Shown here: positions 29,502 through 39,589 of the stretch, one piece after another
Numbering within the stretch: position 1 is the first letter of the stretch
Layout of the letters: the number at the start of each line of letters is the position of its first letter
Assembly (NCBI GenBank): GCA_963585895.1
Contig: OY757939.1
Location: 25,980,086 to 26,044,085 of the forward strand
DNA: 64,000 nucleotides
Source of the DNA: Sepioteuthis lessoniana
Lineage: Eukaryota; Mollusca; Cephalopoda; Myopsida; Loliginidae
Direction of reading: 5' to 3'
Program-made: the position numbers and the translations under genes
Notes under the pieces: generated by a model
Seen by the model: the letters and a program-made list of their open reading frames with translations, nothing else
The model's database searches: none
Told to the model about the DNA's origin: nothing

Positions 29502-29580
29502 GTAGCACCCTCCCCTACACCTCGGTGTAGTTGCTATTGAAAAGAGAACCTTCGGGCCGCCCTTCACTACGATCGCCAAT
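29502..29580 (+). mobile_element. SINE-A, 3' part after the LTR
   Basis: Resumes GTAGCACCCTCCCCTACACC and ends ACGATCGCCAATTA, completing the SINE interrupted at 28867. Confidence 0.9.
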
Positions 29581-29984
29581 TAGTCTGACTGAATCAATAT
29601 ATGATAGTAACAAAACACTGTTGAAGAAATTAGATTGAAAGAAGGCCCAAGAGTACAACGGCTGAAATGAAGATCAATATAATAAAGACAAAGTAAGCGG
29701 TCTGAATGAATCAATGTATTATAGTAACAAAACGCTGTTGCAGAAATTATGTTGAAAGAAGGCCCAAGAGTACAACGGCTGAAATGAAGATCAATATAAT
29801 AAAGACAAAGTAAGTGGTCTGAATGAATCAATGTATTATAATAACAAAACAATGTTGCAAAAATTAGGTTGAAAGAAGGCTGTAAATTAAAAATATAATC
29901 AATATAGCATTAACAAAGAAAATCATTTGAATAAATAAATATTTAAGTGTAAAATAACCTTAGGCTAGTTATTAAGTTGATCTG

Positions 29985-30180
29985 GTTCCTTTGCTTAATG
30001 GCATATAAAATTTCGTGTGTTATTTAATGCCAAAGCGATCTTTGAAGAACAACAGCGATGATACTATTTAATCTATAACTGGGGTAAGGAGGTTTCACAC
30101 AATTCCCAAGGTCATTGATACGAAAGTGAATTTGATAGTGGAACTGCTTACTTCGAGGCCGCAGAGGAGTTCTTTAGATA
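29985..30180 (-). mobile_element. SINE-B inserted in the 118-bp array
   Basis: In reverse: tail TAATGGCATATAAAATTTCG and TTATTTAATGCCAAAGC, body ATCTATAACTGGGGTAAGG, ending near the head region CTTCGAGGCCGCAGAGGAG. Confidence 0.75.
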
Positions 30181-30310
30181 TTACACCAAAGAAATGAAGT
30201 TGAAAAGAAGCCCAAGTGAACAACACCTGAAATTGAAATAAAATTAAGACAAAGAAACAGTTCTGAAGGAATCAATGTACATTAGTAAGACAATCCTCGT
30301 TCTAGAAATT

Positions 30311-30590
30311 CAACTAAAAGTTTACTTCATCCAACTGATTCATTGGCACTTGATCAGAATAAATATTTAATGAATTAGACAGTAAATTGGACGACAAAAG
30401 AATTACGGATTAAATTTATCAACGGATAACGGATTATTTTAATAACCGGATTAGATTAAAAAAAAAAAAAAAAGAATCTTTATCCGCTTTTTTTATTTCA
30501 TTTTATTTTGTCTTTGATATTTCTATTATATTGTATTTATTCATTTAGTTATGTTGGCTCCATATTGGACTGGATTGAAAGAGATCATTA
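30311..30590. other. unassigned AT-rich stretch
   Basis: Includes an A16 run at 30458-30473. No feature recognised. Confidence 0.4.
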
Positions 30591-30637
30591 TATATATATA
30601 TATATATATACATATATATGTATATATATATATATAT
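30591..30637. repeat. (TA)n microsatellite
   Basis: TA repeats with short ACATA/GTATA interruptions. Confidence 0.95.
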
Positions 30638-30854
30638 GATTCTTTCAACGTTCTCCATTAAGTCATCTTCTGTTGGTGTTAAGCAGATTATTTTGGTTAA
30701 TGGTAGCTCTTAATTGAAACCGGGTATCCATGGAAACGCCGTTGATCTAGAAAGGGGTTTTTCTGTGCAACGATGTCGGGTATATTATAGTACCAGAGTT
30801 TGAGAGAAGGAGAATATATTTCTACACCCTCTCTCTCTTTCTCTTCTTTCTCTT

Positions 30855-30928
30855 TCTCTCAATCTATCTATCTATCAATCACACTTTTCTCATATCTATC
30901 TATCTATCTATCTTTCTCAGTCTAGTCA

Positions 30929-30970
<42 letters not shown>

Positions 30971-31075
30971 CTCATAATTATCTATCTATCTATCTATCTT
31001 CTCATAATTATCTATCTATCTATCTATCTATCTATTACAATCTTCTCAAAATTATCTATCTCTCTATCTATGTGT
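30855..31075. repeat. (TATC)n microsatellite cluster
   Basis: Several TATC blocks separated by TTCTCATAATTA or similar, which itself recurs. Confidence 0.95.
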
Positions 31076-31099
31076 GTTAGTATGAAGTACGTACATATA

Positions 31100-31320
31100 A
31101 GACCTTGGTTTGCTTTTTGTTCAATGGCATAATAATCTTCGTGGGTTAATTAATGCCAAAGCCATCCTTGTATAATTGGTACTATTCAACTCATAGCTTG
31201 GGGCAATAAGGGGTTGAAACATGTCTCAAGGGCATTAGCTCGAATGCAAACGTAATAGCCCGGCAGGAGCTCGAACTCGCTTACTACGATGACGTAGTTC
31301 TGCAAATCAGAGCCTGGGTA
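31100..31320 (-). mobile_element. SINE-B, near full length
   Basis: Tail (TTCAATGGCATAATAATCTT, GGGTTAATTAATGCC), body, then CAGGAGCTCGAACTCGCTTA (box-B region). The head is partly lost. Confidence 0.85.
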
Positions 31321-31479
31321 TGAATTGTATGAGTAGAGTCATCCTAAGTGTCTGTTTTTAGGGGGCGGATGTGGGTGGATTTTAGAATTTTATTTTAACA
31401 GCACGTCATCTCATCTAGGGTTATTTTATGTCTCGAGGTTTGGAAACCGTTATATATTTTCAAATATTCCTATTTAACG

Positions 31480-32110
31480 TCAGCCCAGTCGGTTAGGACC
31501 GCAGACTACACCAACAGTATCTCTGCAGAGGGTAAGAAGCACCCCTTCTCCAACAAATTACTTTAATCCATCTGATGGTGAGACTCCTGCCGTGGAGATT
31601 TTGGAACTGTGGAGTATCCCTTCATCGCAATTGCTCCTTGGTCTTCTCTGAACCGGAATGGTAGCATCTGATTGGGTCCGATCTATGGGTGAAACAGAAC
31701 AAACTGCGTGTAAAAAAATGACTGGTGTTAAATTGTGACTGCTATATAGCAATACTTGAAACCATTTAACATGCAAAAAATACTTGAAACCATTTAACTT
31801 GCAAAAAAGAACTCAGGCTCGTTTAAGATTTTTATCTACAAAATGTGTTTACAAATCATATATATATATTTGATATATATGTATAAATCAGAATGTTGTG
31901 TAAAACCCAACAAAACCATACCTAACCCAATAAAACCATAGATATTTAATACATATATGTATTAACAGGATTTAGCATTAAATAACCTATAAATGTTAAT
32001 ATGCCATAAACTCCAATCAAACCAAATCTTTTATATTTAATATATATCTATAAAGAGGACTTGGCAGTTGATAACTTACAATAGTTGATATGCCATAAAA
32101 CCGAACCAAA
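31480..32110 (+). mobile_element. repeat D, full length with multiplied tail
   Basis: Opens CAGCCCAGTCGGTTAGGACC and ACAGTATCTCTGCAGAGG, followed by the GGTGAGACTCCTG and CTTGGTCTTCTCTGAACCGG blocks. TACTTGAAACCATTTAAC units come next, then two tail modules (TTAGCATTAAATAACCTATA and TTGGCAGTTGATAACTTAC, each followed by GATATGCCATAAA or a variant). Ends in AACCGAACCAAACC. Confidence 0.8.
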
Positions 32111-32340
32111 CCGAACCTACAAGGTGAGGTGCAAAATATGGAATTATTTTTAAAACCTTTTCTTTTAGTCTGATTAGTCCCATTTAAAAAAACGCGATAA
32201 ATTTAGATTTTCTAGATTAGCTCTATTGTTCAAGAATTTTTCATTAAAATTCAGCGCAACATAAGCTAGGAAGAAAAGAAACAACAAAGAATCTGTGATT
32301 TGCTTAACACTGAAACCAAATGAAAAATTCTAAAATGATT
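32111..32340. other. unassigned
   Basis: Probably more of the adjacent DNA transposon, but not readable. Confidence 0.4.
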
Positions 32341-32570
32341 TGACCCCCACCAAGCCTCGACTTACCCCTGCTGTTTACACTATGTAGGGCGTTTTAGAAA
32401 ACAAAACAAATGCAACTTCCCATCCAAATATTGGTTCTCTTGAGGCTGCTATCGAGGAGGAATGGAATAAAATCTCTGAAGAATTTATTTTGAAGGCAGG
32501 CAAATTGTTTCAAAGGCGTATCGATACAATAATTAAAAAAAATTATAGCCATATCTAATAAACTTACTGT
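32341..32570 (+). mobile_element. Tc1-like transposase, C-terminal end
   Basis: Reads GVLENKTNATSHPNIGSLEA, then AIEEEWNKISEEFILKAGKL and FQRRIDTIIKKNYSHI followed by a stop. This is the standard end of Tc1-family transposases (WGxLKxKV..L..AI..EWxxI..).  The catalytic DDE region is not present, and a frame break lies just before GVLEN. No start codon is needed to see it, so simple ORF scans miss it. Confidence 0.8.
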
Positions 32571-32689
32571 TTTGTTTCTATCTTCTTATTTTGTCGTTTA
32601 TTTTTTTCAAATTAAAATTAATCTTGTTTTATATGAGTCGTTTATTATTATAAAAGAATATTCCTAATTTTGCTTCCGCACCCTCTATC

Positions 32690-32972
32690 TAAATGTAAAT
32701 AATTTGATAAGAGTTTTATGGTTTCACATGAACCTATCGAATACAAATAATTCATGGAACATTATATAGTTTCAAGTAAATATTCTTACTCAATGAAATT
32801 AATACATTCATACGGTTTTTAAGTCACTAATTAAAATCCTGAGTAAATGATTATTGACTCAAATGACTATTCTTAATACAAATATTTTGCACACAGTTAT
32901 AAGGTATCAACTATTCTTATTTAATACTAATAATTATATGCTTTTAAGCAGTTATTTGATAATAATAACCCC
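32690..32972 (-). mobile_element. repeat D, internal tandem-unit region
   Basis: Reverse-orientation units (ATATAGTTTCAAGTAAATAT, TTGCACACAGTTATAAGGT) without the tail or 5' block. Confidence 0.65.
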
Positions 32973-32974
32973 TT

Positions 32975-33722
32975 TGCACACTCTTACATTCGATCAAGCG
33001 AGAATAGCTAAGACGCAACAAAATAGCAATTGTAGGCAATGCGGTGACAGAGATGAAACCATCAATCATATAATAAGTAAATGCAGCAAATTAGCACAGA
33101 AGGAGTATTAGACTAGACACGACTGGATGGACAAGGGGATACACTGGGAGATATGCACAAAATTTTAATTTGACCATAAGAACAAATCGTTTATGTACAA
33201 CACAGTATCTGTCCTAGAAAATGACACATAAACTCCTATGGGACTTAGACATACACACGGATCACCTAATCTCGGCCAGAAGACCAAGCCTCATAATAAT
33301 CAACAAAAAAAAAAAAAAAAAAAGAAGAGAATTTGCAAAATTTTCGTCTTTGCTGTCCCGGCTGACCACAGCATAAAACTGAAAGAATGTGAAAAGAAGG
33401 ATAAGTACCTCTGCCTTGCTAGAGAATTGAAAAAACTATGGAACATGGACGTGACAATTATACCAATTGTGATTGGTGCTTTTGGCACAGTAACAAAAGG
33501 ATTATTAAAGGGACAGGAGAACTTGGAAGTTGGCGGACGAGTGGAGACCATCCAAAGGACAGCATTATTGAGAACGACCAGGATACTGAGAAGAGTCCTG
33601 GAGACTTGAAGAGACTTGCTGTCACTCAAACTCCAGTGAAAGACCATCACCTAATGCCGATGTGAAAAAATCTAATGAGTAAATAATAATAATAATATTA
33701 ATAATAATAATTATTATAATCA
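32975..33722 (+). mobile_element. R4/Dong-like LINE, zinc motif plus endonuclease (best copy)
   Basis: The best window copy of the 3' half of this LINE. From about 32995 it reads ARIAKTQQNSNCRQCGDRDE and TINHIISKCSKLAQKEY: the Cx2C-x7-H-x4-C zinc motif. After HDWMDKGIHWEIC comes the restriction-like endonuclease region LWDLDIHTDHLISARRPSLI-like, then ICKIFVFAVPADHSIKLKEC and EKKDKYLCLARELKKLW. The PDxxx..D..K pattern of R2/R4 endonucleases is partly kept, with F for the usual D in VDFAVP. The C-terminal VIGAFGTVTKGLLKGQENLE and ALLRTTRILRRVLET complete it. There are a stop and frame shifts around 33110 and 33290. The 3' end is a (TAA)n tail (33676-33722). Confidence 0.85.
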
Positions 33723-34088
33723 GCAAAAAAAAGAGAACTTGTAAAATTGTGGACTTTGCTGTCCTGGCTGACCACAAAATAAAACGGAAGGACTGTGAAA
33801 AGAAAGATAAATACCTCGACCTTGCTAGAGAATTGAAAAAAACTACGGAACAAGAAGGTGACCATTATACCAATCGTGATTCTTACTTTGGTACAGTCAC
33901 CAAAGCAATATTAAAGGGACTGGATGACTCGGAGGTCGGAGGACGAGTGGAGACCATCCAAACTACAACATTATTGGGGACGGCCAGAATACTGAGAATA
34001 GACCTGGAGACTTGAAGAGACTTGCTGTCACTTGAACTCCAGGGAAAGACCATCAGCTAAAACTGATGTGAAAAATACTCAAGGAGTA

Positions 34089-34120
<32 letters not shown>
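33723..34120 (+). mobile_element. R4/Dong-like LINE, endonuclease half, second tandem copy
   Basis: Begins inside the (TAA)n tail of the first copy. Reads RTCKIVDFAVLADHKIKRKD and CEKKDKYLDLARELKK, then a frame break, GTVTKAILKGLDDSEVGGR and TIQTTTLLGTARILRIDLET. The VDFAV aspartate is kept here. Ends with its own (TAA)n tail (34088-34124). Confidence 0.85.
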
Positions 34121-34125
<5 letters not shown>

Positions 34126-34697
34126 TGGGAATGCAGTAAATCAGCGCAAAGAGACTATAAGACTAGATATGACTGGGTGGGGAACGTGATCAATATTGCT
34201 AGGGATTTAAATTTGACAAATGGTATATGGACAACCCAGAAGCCGTCCTAAAAAAAGAGCGCAAGTAATTCTTTGGGATCTTGAGATACGAACGGATCAT
34301 GTAATCTCAACCAGACAACCAGACCTAGTGATTGTCAACAAAACAGAGAGAACCTGCTGAATAGTGGACTTTGTCGTCCCTGCTGACTACTGGATAAAAC
34401 TGTAAGAAAACGAAAAGAGTGGAAGTAGCTGGACCTTGCTTGAGAAATTAAAAAAAACTATGGAACATAAATGTGACGGTAATACAAATTGTAATTGGCG
34501 CACTCGGTACTGTCACCGAAGGATTGGTGAACGAACCGGAGGACTTTGAAATAAGTACAGCATTGTCGAGATCGGCCCGAATAATGAGAAGAGTCCTGGA
34601 GATTTAAGAAGACTTGCTGTTACTCAGACCCCTTGGGAAAACCATGAACTTACGCTGGTGTAAAATAACTCTCAAACAAGTAAAATAACAACAAAGT
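34121..34697 (+). mobile_element. R4/Dong-like LINE, third tandem copy
   Basis: Starts in the preceding (TAA)n. Reads from the ECSKSAQRDYKTRYDWVGNV-like zinc/linker region through the endonuclease (RTC*IVDFVVPADYWIKL-like, frame-broken) to AGGAATAATGAGAAGAGTCC-type 3' sequence. Longer than the second copy. Confidence 0.8.
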
Positions 34698-34702
34698 AAA
34701 TG

Positions 34703-34827
34703 TTAAGTTGGCGACCTTTGTCGAAGTTGACCCGAAGGCTCCCTTTTCAATGGCTACTACACCGAGGTGTAAGGTAGGGTGCTACTCCATTCCCTGGCTT
34801 GCTCCACTTTACCCTTGATCCTTATAA
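34703..34827 (-). mobile_element. SINE-A, 3' half
   Basis: TAAGTTGGCGACCTTTGTCG to CTTTACCCTTGATCCTTAT. Cut before the head. Confidence 0.85.
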
Positions 34828-34925
34828 TAATAATCCTTAGTAAATAATCATAATTTCAAGTACCTAATATCAATACAAATAATTTGCCCTTGTATGGTTC
34901 CAAGTATTCCGATCAAATAACAAAA
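34828..34925 (-). mobile_element. repeat D, internal-unit fragment
   Basis: AATTTCAAGTACCTAATATC and TGTATGGTTCCAAGTATTCC units. Confidence 0.55.
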
Positions 34926-35125
34926 ATTTTCAAGGACATTTATTGGGCCCTTTGATGGGACATCCATAGGTACTTCCGTTCATATACTCCTTTGCCAAAC
35001 CATGAAATAAAAACGACTTCATAGATATTTACTCCCATCACAACAGCGAAATAAAATCTACAATAGTGATAGGATTTTATGTTGGTGCTCTTAGAATTTG
35101 AAAAACGTGCACGATAAACAAATGG
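34926..35125. other. unassigned
   Basis: Nothing recognised. Confidence 0.4.
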
Positions 35126-35358
35126 AGGAGTTTTCCGTGGTGTGGTGGCTAACGTGCTTGACTGCAACATCATAGTATGTGAGTTCGAACTCTAGTCGCG
35201 CTCTAACATTCACTTTTGGACCAATACCCTTGGGAAAGATATGAATTTTCTAATCCCTCTAGCTATGAATTAAATAGTATTTGTCTTCCACAAGGATTGA
35301 TTTGGCATTAAATAACCCAAGAAGATTCATATGCCATTAAAACAAAGAAACTAAACCT
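35126..35358 (+). mobile_element. SINE-B, full length
   Basis: Head CCGTGGTGTGGTGGCTAACG, box-B region GTGAGTTCGAACTCTAGTCG, tail TTTGGCATTAAATAACCCAA and CATATGCCATTAAAACAAAG. Confidence 0.9.
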
Positions 35359-35580
35359 TGATAAACATATCCTAAAAGGATAAGAAAATTTGCTGAAAGT
35401 TTCAAGTAGGAAGTAACTTACCTAGTTGTTGGAAACGACTTTAAAACATTTTTTACTTATTTTATCAGATAAAAGTTACTTATAAATGATCTTATTACTA
35501 CATACAATATTCAATTTACGAATTTCTGTTAACCTTTTTTAAGAAATAACTTTATCCTGTTTCGATCCCGTTTTATATCC
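35359..35580. other. unassigned
   Basis: AT-rich; nothing recognised. Confidence 0.4.
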
Positions 35581-35788
35581 TGGGAGACTGGGGTTCAATC
35601 CCAGATCGAATCATACCAAAGACTCAAAAAATGGTATTTGATGCCTTCTTACTTAATACTGAGCATTATAAGTTACTGATCCAGGGTAAGTGGAGCAATC
35701 CAGCAAAAGGAGGTGCACCCTCTCCTCCACGTCGAAGTGGTAGATTATTAAAAGGAAACCTTCAGGTCACCCTCGACTACGGTCAATC
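35581..35788 (+). mobile_element. SINE-A, box A lost
   Basis: Begins at GGGAGACTGGGGTTCAATCC (box B intact) and runs to CCTCGACTACGGTCAATC. Confidence 0.85.
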
Positions 35789-35925
35789 AAATTATGTATA
35801 TAGAGAAATGTTCAATTTGGTAAATCCGACAAGATGAGAAATAAAAGATGGAAAAGTTTTGAAATAAAGACGAAATATTATTTTTGAATTCGTTGCCTAT
35901 GTTTCAGTTTATCCACGTATTCTTT

Positions 35926-36100
35926 CACACACACACACACACACATACATGAAAGAGCTACCAGTAAATCTAAAACAACACAGCCCCACACACAAAAAAT
36001 CCCTAAGACACACACTCACACACACATAGAAATGTAAAATAACTGTTAGTAAAACTCAAAACCACTCCAACATACACACACACACACACACACACAACGA
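35926..36100. repeat. (CA)n microsatellites
   Basis: CACACA tracts at 35928-35944, 36009-36027 and 36072-36096. Confidence 0.9.
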
Positions 36101-36264
36101 TAAACATATCTAATATCAAAGAAGGGTTAAAGCAGACGAAAGTAAACACACTCTGGGAAAAAGGGAGAATGACTTCCTTATAAAACCCGGCCCGAACCAA
36201 GTGAAAATTATTCTAACAAGAAACAATAGGGATTTTAAGTCTCATTGAGTACCCCATTAAGAAG

Positions 36265-36431
36265 ACCTTATACCACATATGTTCTCTGACGAAAGCAATA
36301 AGCTGGAAATATATACTTATATGACACGTATGTAAGAACCAAATAAATATATTCAAAATATACACATCTCTTGGTGGACCTACCTATTTTAAGATATATT
36401 TTTATTCTTTCTTTGGACCAACAACAAACAT

Positions 36432-36475
<44 letters not shown>
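36265..36475 (+). repeat. family-E terminus followed by (TA)n
   Basis: TTCTCTGACGAAAGCAATAA, GCTGGAAATATATACTTATA, CACGTATGTAAG, then TTCTTTCTTTGGACCAACAA and (TA)n (36436-36473). Confidence 0.5.
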
Positions 36476-36476
<1 letters not shown>

Positions 36477-36730
36477 GAATGGGTCTTCGTTTACTTAGTC
36501 CTCTGTCAGAGTTTTTTTTTCTTTTGGCTAGACATTACGGTATTCTTTGATTTTTTTTTCAGACAATACGTATGTTTTCAGTCTTTCCTTTATGAATTTT
36601 TTTTCCAAAATATCAATTTGTTGTACTTGTTAATCCACAAGTTGTACCATTTGGTTGTTGTTTTTCACTCTGCTAGAGTTAAAGTTATGGATTGCCCAAA
36701 AACATAAATATAATATATATGTATATATAT
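36476..36730. other. unassigned
   Basis: T-rich; nothing recognised. Confidence 0.4.
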
Positions 36731-36747
36731 CAAATTCAAATTCATTT

Positions 36748-36793
<46 letters not shown>

Positions 36794-36810
36794 AAATGAA
36801 TTTGAATTTG
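36731..36810. repeat. perfect palindrome around (TA)n
   Basis: CAAATTCAAATTCATTTCAA at 36731 is mirrored by TTGAAATGAATTTGAATTTG ending at 36810, with only TA repeats between. Confidence 0.9.
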
Positions 36811-36890
36811 GTATTTTAGGTTTTAATTCATATATTTGTGTTTAACACGTGTTTCGGACAACACTCACAAATACTAATATAGATATACAC
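36811..36890 (-). repeat. family-E terminus, reverse orientation
   Basis: The complement reads GTCCGAAACACGTGTTAAAC, CAAATATATGAATTAAAAC. It abuts the palindrome. Confidence 0.5.
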
Positions 36891-36926
36891 ACAGTCTATC
36901 TTACAATATATACGTAACACATTCGA

Positions 36927-36929
<3 letters not shown>

Positions 36930-36964
<35 letters not shown>
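36930..36964. repeat. (GA)n microsatellite
   Basis: Uninterrupted GA run. Confidence 0.95.
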
Positions 36965-36970
<6 letters not shown>

Positions 36971-37149
36971 AAACAATAACTGGTTGTCCAACTGGATGTA
37001 CTTGCATGTATGTGAATGTACACACACATACACAAAGTAGGTACTTGTTAATACATATATAAAAAAAACTCCTCGAATTAAAAAAGACTTACACCCTTAT
37101 CAGAACAATCTTCATGGTAAAATAATATTCATTGTAAAAGCTAAAAGCA

Positions 37150-37300
37150 GAGACGACCCAAGGCATTATTAGTCTCCCGAGGGGCTCGAAACACGTGTAG
37201 AGCACAAATATTATGAAATAAAAACCAAAATTACCCAATTCAAATTCATTTGTAAACCTATTCATTTGAAAATATTTACTTTTCTCTTGTTGGACCAACA

Positions 37301-37378
<78 letters not shown>

Positions 37379-37395
37379 CTGTGTGTGTGTGTTAT
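37150..37395 (+). repeat. family-E terminus, (TA)n then (GT)n
   Basis: CGAGGGGCTCGAAACACGTG, TAGAGCACAAATATTATGAA, CTCTTGTTGGACCAACAGC, then (TA)n to 37356 and (GT)n to 37391. Confidence 0.55.
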
Positions 37396-37824
37396 AAGCC
37401 CCACGTGGCGTTTTATTAAATTTATATGTAAAAAAAGGTTGAGAGTTGTTGAACACCAACAAGTCAGTCACTTTCCAATGAGCAAAGAGAAAGCATAGGT
37501 AGATAGATAGATATTAACTATAATTCAATGAAAGAAAGATAAAAAGAAGGAAGGAAAGAAAGAAAGAAAACTTGTATGACGTTTTCGTACAGAATAAAAT
37601 TTGGCATATTTCATGAACGTCATGTCTCTCTTAATTTATCACCGAATGTTTAAACATATAAATATATTTGTATTCTTATATACAATGAAACAACTTTTAA
37701 GTCTTGCATTTCAATTGCAGCGAAACGATTTATAAACAAATAAATTAAAAGTTGATTTATAATCACTAATAATAGCTTTTATATCTTAATCATGCTTCTA
37801 AATGCTTTACTTTTTTAAAGAAAG

Positions 37825-37972
37825 AAAGAAAAGAAAGCTATGGAAATTTACTAAGCATTTTGCTTAGATGTGGCACAAGGCCATATTAAAGGGGCACCCA
37901 ATGAGACTCGAACTCACTCGTGTAGGTTTGCTAGTCGAGCTTGCTAACCATTACATCACCAGAGGCGCCTAA
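37825..37972 (-). mobile_element. SINE-C (tRNA-derived), near full length
   Basis: The minus strand reads CTGGTGATGTAATGGTTAGC (box A), anticodon-arm-like CTCGACTAGC, and GTGAGTTCGAGTCTCATTGG (box B). The tail is GGCCTTGTGCCACATCTAAG. The head is nearly tRNA-shaped, but the acceptor ends do not pair as in a gene, and a second diverged copy lies at 44.0 kb. Confidence 0.75.
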
Positions 37973-38154
37973 AACTATTCAAGAATGCGACATACTCCTT
38001 TGAACAAATCCTAAAACAACACCCAACAAAACAGTTGTTCGATGACCATAGATCTCCCATATTACAAAACATCTAAGTCAGATGAACAAAATTTTCTGGG
38101 CACTGCTAGAGAAGTATGTATTTGCCACCCACACATTTTAGTTCTCTTTAACCT

Positions 38155-38224
38155 ATAGATTGAATCCTATCGAGTGCTACCACTCCGGGCTTGAGTGGAC
38201 ATGGGAACGATGGCAATAAAGGGG
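38155..38224 (-). mobile_element. repeat D fragment, cut by SINE-A
   Basis: AACCTATAGATTGAATCCTA, GTGCTACCACTCCGGGCTTG, GGCAATAAAGGGGTA; SINE-A follows at once. Confidence 0.7.
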
Positions 38225-38433
38225 TATTGGGTTCAATCCCAGGTCGCGTCATGCCGAAAACTTTTTAAATGGTACTTGATATCTCCTTGCTTAACACTCA
38301 GCAATAAAAAGAACGTATCAAGGGTAAAATGGAGCAATCCAGGGAAAGGAGTAGCGCCCTCCCCCACATCTCAGTGTAGTAGCAATTGAAAAGGGAGCTT
38401 TCTGGTCGCCCTCGACTACTATCGCCAACTTTA
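38225..38433 (+). mobile_element. SINE-A, starts at box B
   Basis: TTGGGTTCAATCCCAGGTCG to CTATCGCCAACTTTAAT. Lies between two repeat-D pieces. Confidence 0.85.
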
Positions 38434-38444
38434 ATTTTTTACAC

Positions 38445-38590
38445 ACCACTTAAGGTACGAGAGTACCGGGGGCTGATAGCAATGAATAGGGAGTCCATAA
38501 TTCCATGAACTCCAGAGCTGGAGTTTCACCATCCGACGCTATCTAGTTTCCGGTTCAGGATACCCCTCTGTAGGGGATAAACTCCGCCCC
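38445..38590 (-). mobile_element. repeat D fragment
   Basis: GGTACGAGAGTACCGGGGGC, CTCCAGAGCTGGAGTTTCAC and TCAGGATACCCCTCTGTAGG, diverged. It may be the other half of the piece at 38155 or a separate copy. Confidence 0.5.
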
Positions 38591-38687
38591 GCGTACAGGG
38601 CAAACAAATCAAAGAGTTTTGAAATTTTATTGAAATAAAAAATCTTTTCAATATATCGACACTCATGGAATATAGTTTGGGACTTGG

Positions 38688-39085
38688 TTTGGTTTTATGG
38701 CATATCAACTATAGTTGGTTATTTAATGCCAAATCCTGTTTTTACATTTACATTAGATGCATGATTTGTAAATACATTTTGCAGATACATACAGTTAAAT
38801 GACCAAACAGTTCTATTTCTAATAATTCAATTTAGTATAAGTGATTTATTTGCTCTCAGTTCAAATGTCAAACAGTTCTATCAGGTGCTACCAACATGGG
38901 TCAGAGTCTACCTGGAAGAGATGGCAATGAATGGGTACTCTGTATTCCCCAAAACTCCAGCATTACTGGAGCCTCACCATCAGATTGTTTAATGTCATAT
39001 TGGGGACACTCTCTGAAAGAGACTTACCCCTCTGCAGAGATGCAGTCGGTGTATTCTTCTGCCAAAGCCGATTGGACCATAAGCA
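38688..39085 (-). mobile_element. repeat D, near full length
   Basis: Tail (GGTTTGGTTTTATGGCATAT), the TAAATGACCAAACAGTTCTA region, the TATCAGGTGCTACC block and the CTCTGCAGAGATGCAGTCGG 5' end. Confidence 0.85.
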
Positions 39086-39094
39086 GTAGTAGTA

Positions 39095-39180
39095 GAAGTA
39101 TGAACATTCACACCAGTAGTATCAGATGGCTTTAATTGGAAATTAAGTGACAGCAAGTCTGCTCACAGCTCTATTACACT
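39095..39180 (-). mobile_element. R4/Dong-like LINE, extreme 3' end
   Basis: TCAGATGGCTTTAATTGGAA and AAGTGACAGCAAGTCTGCTC match the last bases of other minus copies. Preceded by AGTAGTAGTAG. Confidence 0.6.
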
Positions 39181-39588
39181 CATCGGTATTGTATATTATT
39201 AGTATTAGTATTATATTTCTTTCCTTTTCTTGGAAGGGTTACTGCAATATTCCTATTTTATAAAAAAATTATATATTAGATAAGAGCCACAAATTTTGTC
39301 GAGGTCTGCGATGAAGTAAGATTGAGTCTTCATACAATGTAAAGTGAGAATAGAATTCTTCCCACGTTGTGATTATAATGGAATTTCTTTGAATCTTAAC
39401 CAGAGGATCAATAAGAGGAGATCAACAAGAGGGGTTCATAGCTTTGAAAAATGAGTTAAGTCGAAATGGTTGCAAGTAACTACTTTCACAGGAATTTGAG
39501 TTATTTAAAAATAGAGTCGGAAAGCCGAGTTCAAAAAGCCATTATTTCAATAAACCTGTTAAATAAATCCTGAACACCGGAACACATG
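39181..39588. other. unassigned
   Basis: Nothing recognised. Confidence 0.4.
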
Positions 39589-39589
39589 G

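Larger units (their letters stand above)
27800..30310 (+). repeat. ~118-bp tandem array (ACAACGGCTGAAATG units), invaded by SINEs
   Basis: The phrase TACAACGGCTGAAATGGAAA or a variant occurs near 28078, 28193, 28310, 28675, 29656, 29775 and 29880, with weaker units near 27850 and 30213. Each unit also has AATAAAGACAAAG and GGTCTGAATGAATCAATGTA with ATAGTAACAAAAC. Spacing is about 117-120 bp where uninterrupted. The unit skeleton equals the GGCCGAAG..GGCTGAAACG motif at 11.4 kb. Insertions: SINE-B at 28391, SINE-A at 28704 (holding a solo LTR) and SINE-B at 29985. Confidence 0.85.

Noticed and set aside
36003-36200. Val/Cys-rich minus ORF as a secreted peptide
   Set aside because: Driven by (CA)n tracts.
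37825-37972. a functional tRNA gene on the minus strand
   Set aside because: Boxes A and B are good but the acceptor ends do not pair, a SINE-type tail follows, and a second diverged copy exists.
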